Shown here: positions 59,265-64,000 of the stretch, piece by piece
How the letters are laid out: every line of letters starts with the position of its first letter
Position numbering within the stretch: position 1 is the stretch's first letter
Origin: Caulobacter sp. RHG1
Lineage (GTDB): Bacteria > Pseudomonadota > Alphaproteobacteria > Caulobacterales > Caulobacteraceae
Length of the DNA: 64,000 nt
Assembly: GCF_013181195.1 (NCBI RefSeq)
Contig: NZ_SMZP01000002.1
Location: 1-64,000, forward strand
Direction of reading: 5' to 3'
Notes under the pieces: generated by a model
What the model was told of the DNA's origin: nothing
What the model saw: the letters and a program-made list of their open reading frames with translations, nothing else
Databases searched by the model: none
Made by a program: the position numbers and the translations under genes

Positions 59265-59963
59265 ATGATCGATCGCAGACCCTTTGACGCTCTCGGCGGC
59301 GCCAACCACGGCTGGCTGAACGCCAAGCACCACTTCTCGTTCGCCAGCTACTACGACCCCAAGAACATGAACTGGGGCGCGTTGCGGGTGTGGAACGACG
59401 ACGAGATCGCCCCCAACACCGGCTTCCCGCCGCACCCGCACAGCGACATGGAGATCATCACCTACGTCCGCGACGGCGCGATCACCCACCAGGACAACCT
59501 GGGCAACAAGGGCCGCACCGAGGCTGGCGACGTCCAGGTGATGAGCGCGGGCACGGGCATCCGTCACTCGGAGTACAATCTCGAGCCGGAAACCACCCGG
59601 ATCTTCCAGATCTGGATCGAGCCCAAGACCTTCGGCGCCGCGCCGTCGTGGGGCGCCAAGCCGTTCCCCAAGGGCGACCGCTCGGGCAAGTTCGTGACCC
59701 TGGCTTCGGGCTTCAAGGACGATGTCGACGCCCTGCCGATCCGCACCGACGCCCGCGTTCTGGGCGCGACGCTGAAGGCCGGTGAAAGCACGACCTACGC
59801 CCTGGGCAAGGATCGTAGCGGCTATCTGGTCCCGGCCGTCGGCGTGGTCGAGGTCAATGGCGTCAAGCTGAACGCCCGCGACGGCGCCGGCATCAAGGAC
59901 GAGGACGTCATCACCGTCACCGCCCTGGAAGACGCCGAGCTGGTGCTGGTCGACGCCGCCTAA
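59265..59963 (+). CDS. Pirin-family protein
   Basis: A 232-residue bicupin. The N-terminal cupin has the metal-binding pattern FPPHPHSDMEIITYV with His ligands near 56-60 and HSEYN near 100. Pirins of this group include YhaK and quercetin 2,3-dioxygenase-like YhhW; enzymatic activity varies. A GAAAGG site precedes the ATG at 59265. It is followed by wrbA, 79 bases away, and both face away from the LysR gene, suggesting one response to quinone or flavonoid-type compounds. Confidence 0.93.
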   Translation: MIDRRPFDALGGANHGWLNAKHHFSFASYYDPKNMNWGALRVWNDDEIAPNTGFPPHPHSDMEIITYVRDGAITHQDNLGNKGRTEAGDVQVMSAGTGIRHSEYNLEPETTRIFQIWIEPKTFGAAPSWGAKPFPKGDRSGKFVTLASGFKDDVDALPIRTDARVLGATLKAGESTTYALGKDRSGYLVPAVGVVEVNGVKLNARDGAGIKDEDVITVTALEDAELVLVDAA

Positions 59964-60042
59964 GCTTACAAGAAACGGACGCGAGGAACCGTTAGCCTCG
60001 CGTCCGACCTTCTAACCCGACATTCACTTCACGGAGGCCCTC

Positions 60043-60642
60043 ATGGCCAAGGTTCTGGTTCTCTATTACTCGTCGTACGGCCACATCGAGACCATGGCCA
60101 AGGCGGTGGCCGAGGGAGTCCGCGAAGGCGGCGCGGCCGTCGACATCAAGCGGGTTCCGGAGACCGCGCCGCTGGAGGTCGCCCAGAAGGCGCACTTCAA
60201 GCTCGACCAGGAGGCTCCGATCGCCAAGATCGAGGACTTGGCCGACTACGACGCTATCATCGTCGGCGTGGGCACGCGGTTTGGCCGGATGAGCTCGCAG
60301 ATGGCGGCGTTCCTCGACCAGGCCGGCGGCCTGTGGGCCAAGGGCGCGCTGAACGGCAAGGTCGGCGGGGCCTTCACCTCGACCGCCACCCAGCACGGCG
60401 GCCAGGAGACCACCCTGTTCTCGATCATCACCAACCTGCTGCACTTCGGCATGGTGGTGGTGGGCCTGGACTACGGCCATGCGGGCCAGATGACCCTGGA
60501 CGAGATCACCGGCGGCAGCCCCTACGGCGCCACGACCATCGCCGGCGGCGACGGCTCGCGCCAGCCGACCGAGAACGAACTGGTCGGCGCCCGCTACCAA
60601 GGCCGCAAGATCGCCGAGACGGCGGTGAAGCTGCACGGCTGA
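60043..60642 (+). CDS. wrbA: NAD(P)H:quinone oxidoreductase WrbA
   Basis: A 199-residue flavodoxin-like enzyme that reduces quinones by two electrons. It opens with [17 protein letters not shown], the FMN phosphate loop, and has [20 protein letters not shown] and [18 protein letters not shown], both typical of WrbA. GGAGG lies before the ATG. Tandem with pirin, it probably belongs to the LysR-controlled unit. Confidence 0.96.
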   Translation: MAKVLVLYYSSYGHIETMAKAVAEGVREGGAAVDIKRVPETAPLEVAQKAHFKLDQEAPIAKIEDLADYDAIIVGVGTRFGRMSSQMAAFLDQAGGLWAKGALNGKVGGAFTSTATQHGGQETTLFSIITNLLHFGMVVVGLDYGHAGQMTLDEITGGSPYGATTIAGGDGSRQPTENELVGARYQGRKIAETAVKLHG

Positions 60643-60696
60643 CCCTGTTTCGCCGCTCGCGCCCTCCCCCAGGGCGGGCGGCCTGGTCAGCCGTCG

Positions 60697-60742
60697 AACC
60701 GCCCCGAGGCTTTCCCTCCCAGCCTCGGGGCGGTTTTCTATT
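60697..60742 (+). terminator. Intrinsic terminator after wrbA
   Basis: A perfect 15-base stem AACCGCCCCGAGGCT/AGCCTCGGGGCGGTT (60697-60711 with 60721-60735) is followed by TTCTATTT. Its right edge reaches the stop of the convergent methyltransferase gene. Confidence 0.9.
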
Positions 60743-61400
60743 TGCTCTTCGGTTGCGTGACCGCGACCAGCCAGCCGCCGCCCCAGGGCGTGTTAATCAC
60801 CGCCTCGTCCAGCACCGGGCCCATGGCCTTGAGGCGATGCCACAGGCGTAGCGGCTTGAGCGCCAGCCACATGGTCAGGCCGATCGCGCCGCCGGGCTTC
60901 AGATTCGGAGCGTAGTGAGCGATCAGGTCCTCGACCTCGCCCAGATGCTCGACACATTCTGAAAACACCACGACATCGAAGGTCTCGTCGGTGGCGAAGG
61001 TGCGGCCGTCGCCCAGCAGCATCTTGACCTCGCCGATGGCGATTTCGGGCGCCAGGCGCATCTCGCCGCGCTCGATGGCCGGCTTGGAGAAGTCGACCCC
61101 GACATAACGGGCCGGGCGGTGGGCGCGCAGCGCCTCGTAGAACACCCCCTCGCCCGCCCCGATCTCCAGCACGCGCGGATTGGGCCACCGGTCGGCGATC
61201 ATGGCCGCCAGCAGACGGTGATGGTGGCGCTGCTCGGAACGGCTCAGGCGGTCATAGATCCCGTCCTGGTACTCGGCGTCCCACTTCTCGACCGGGGCGG
61301 CGATGATCGGCTTGCCCCGCTTGCGCATGAACAGCTCACCCAGCCACGGACGGTCGAGCGAAGCCAGTTCCGTGAACCGGCGCCAGCGCAGATAGGCCAT
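60738..61400 (-). CDS. Class I SAM-dependent methyltransferase
   Basis: A 220-residue methyltransferase. Motif I is VLEIGAGEGVFYEAL near residue 80, followed by YVGVDFSKPAI, LLGDGRTF, and VVVFSECVEHLGEVEDLIAHYAPNLKPGGAIGLTM, a Methyltransf_11/23 layout. The N-terminal 50 residues contain basic and Trp-rich sequence. A GGGGGAC site precedes the ATG at 61400. The substrate is unknown. It lies downstream of ppdK on the same strand, with a terminator-like stem between them. Confidence 0.85.
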   Translation of the reverse strand: MAYLRWRRFTELASLDRPWLGELFMRKRGKPIIAAPVEKWDAEYQDGIYDRLSRSEQRHHHRLLAAMIADRWPNPRVLEIGAGEGVFYEALRAHRPARYVGVDFSKPAIERGEMRLAPEIAIGEVKMLLGDGRTFATDETFDVVVFSECVEHLGEVEDLIAHYAPNLKPGGAIGLTMWLALKPLRLWHRLKAMGPVLDEAVINTPWGGGWLVAVTQPKSK

Positions 61401-61434
61401 GAAGTCCCCCGAGTGTCTCGAAGACCCCGGATAG

Positions 61435-61470
61435 GGAAAGGGCCCCATGCTGTCCAGCATGAGGCCCTTA
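61435..61470 (-). terminator. Terminator-like stem after ppdK
   Basis: AAGGGCC plus an inner CATGCT/AGCATG stem closes as AAGGGCCTCATGCT... on the minus strand (61469-61438), followed by TTTCCC. It sits five bases after the ppdK stop. The weak T-run makes it a moderate call. Confidence 0.55.
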
Positions 61471-61474
61471 TGAT

Positions 61475-64000
<2,526 letters not shown>

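Overview
The window is a gene-dense, high-GC segment of an alphaproteobacterial chromosome, most likely Caulobacter or a close relative. Supporting signs are the order dusB-ntrB-ntrC-ntrY-ntrX-dat-hfq-hflX, a fused ispDF, a lipoyl-domain-bearing E1 beta subunit in the pdh operon, and ubiquinone-era RatA beside lipA. I see no rRNA, tRNA, CRISPR array, phage module or intact transposase. The genus is an inference from gene order and protein style, not from a marker search.

Left edge (1-3.1 kb): a small accessory-looking block. A PAS protein that stops just after its histidine-kinase H-box (99-662, minus) is divergent from a soluble PAS chemoreceptor (1023-2501, plus) with a homologous PAS domain. 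They share a strikingly AT-rich intergenic region. A 77-residue orphan ORF and a 350-base gap with insertion-sequence-like motifs follow. A near-identical GC-rich 20-mer lies at both edges of the block.

Cobalamin region (3.8-14.8 kb): one long minus-strand operon runs btuB, threonine-phosphate decarboxylase, btuF, btuC, btuD, cbiB, cobQ, cobT, cobS and a tyrosine-phosphatase-like gene. Most joints overlap by a few bases, and the operon is headed by a cobalamin riboswitch (about 14100-14262). cobU/cobP is divergent. Together these genes import corrinoids and carry out the late, nucleotide-loop half of B12 synthesis. No corrin-ring genes are present here, which suggests salvage. The terminal phosphatase is a candidate for the dephosphorylation step.

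Core region (15-31.5 kb): a GPH-type sugar transporter, mazG, hflX-hfq, D-amino-acid aminotransferase, the NtrBC/NtrYX nitrogen-signalling genes with dusB, then ispDF-pncC-FUSC transporter, and lipA-ratA. Both NtrC and NtrX lack the GAFTGA loop used to contact sigma-54.

Metabolic region (31.6-46 kb): a lipoprotein lysophospholipase-like hydrolase, an Aas-type acyl ligase and DoxX; an uncharacterised 484-residue protein; the pyruvate dehydrogenase operon pdhA-pdhB-aceF-gpx-lpdA; an FtsB-like protein, enolase, an enoyl-CoA hydratase and an exported retropepsin-like protein.

Right part (46-64 kb): rpmF, pyrG, secG, a GNAT enzyme, a DEAD-box helicase with a structured leader and long basic tail, a flavoprotein, a transmembrane chemoreceptor, an Hsp70-like protein, rsgA, a LysR-pirin-WrbA cluster, a methyltransferase, and ppdK, which runs off the window end.

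No clearly new multi-gene system was found. The best leads are the phosphatase in the cobalamin operon, the truncated PAS kinase and chemoreceptor block, the attenuator-like helicase leader, and the interlocked tail-to-tail stop codons.
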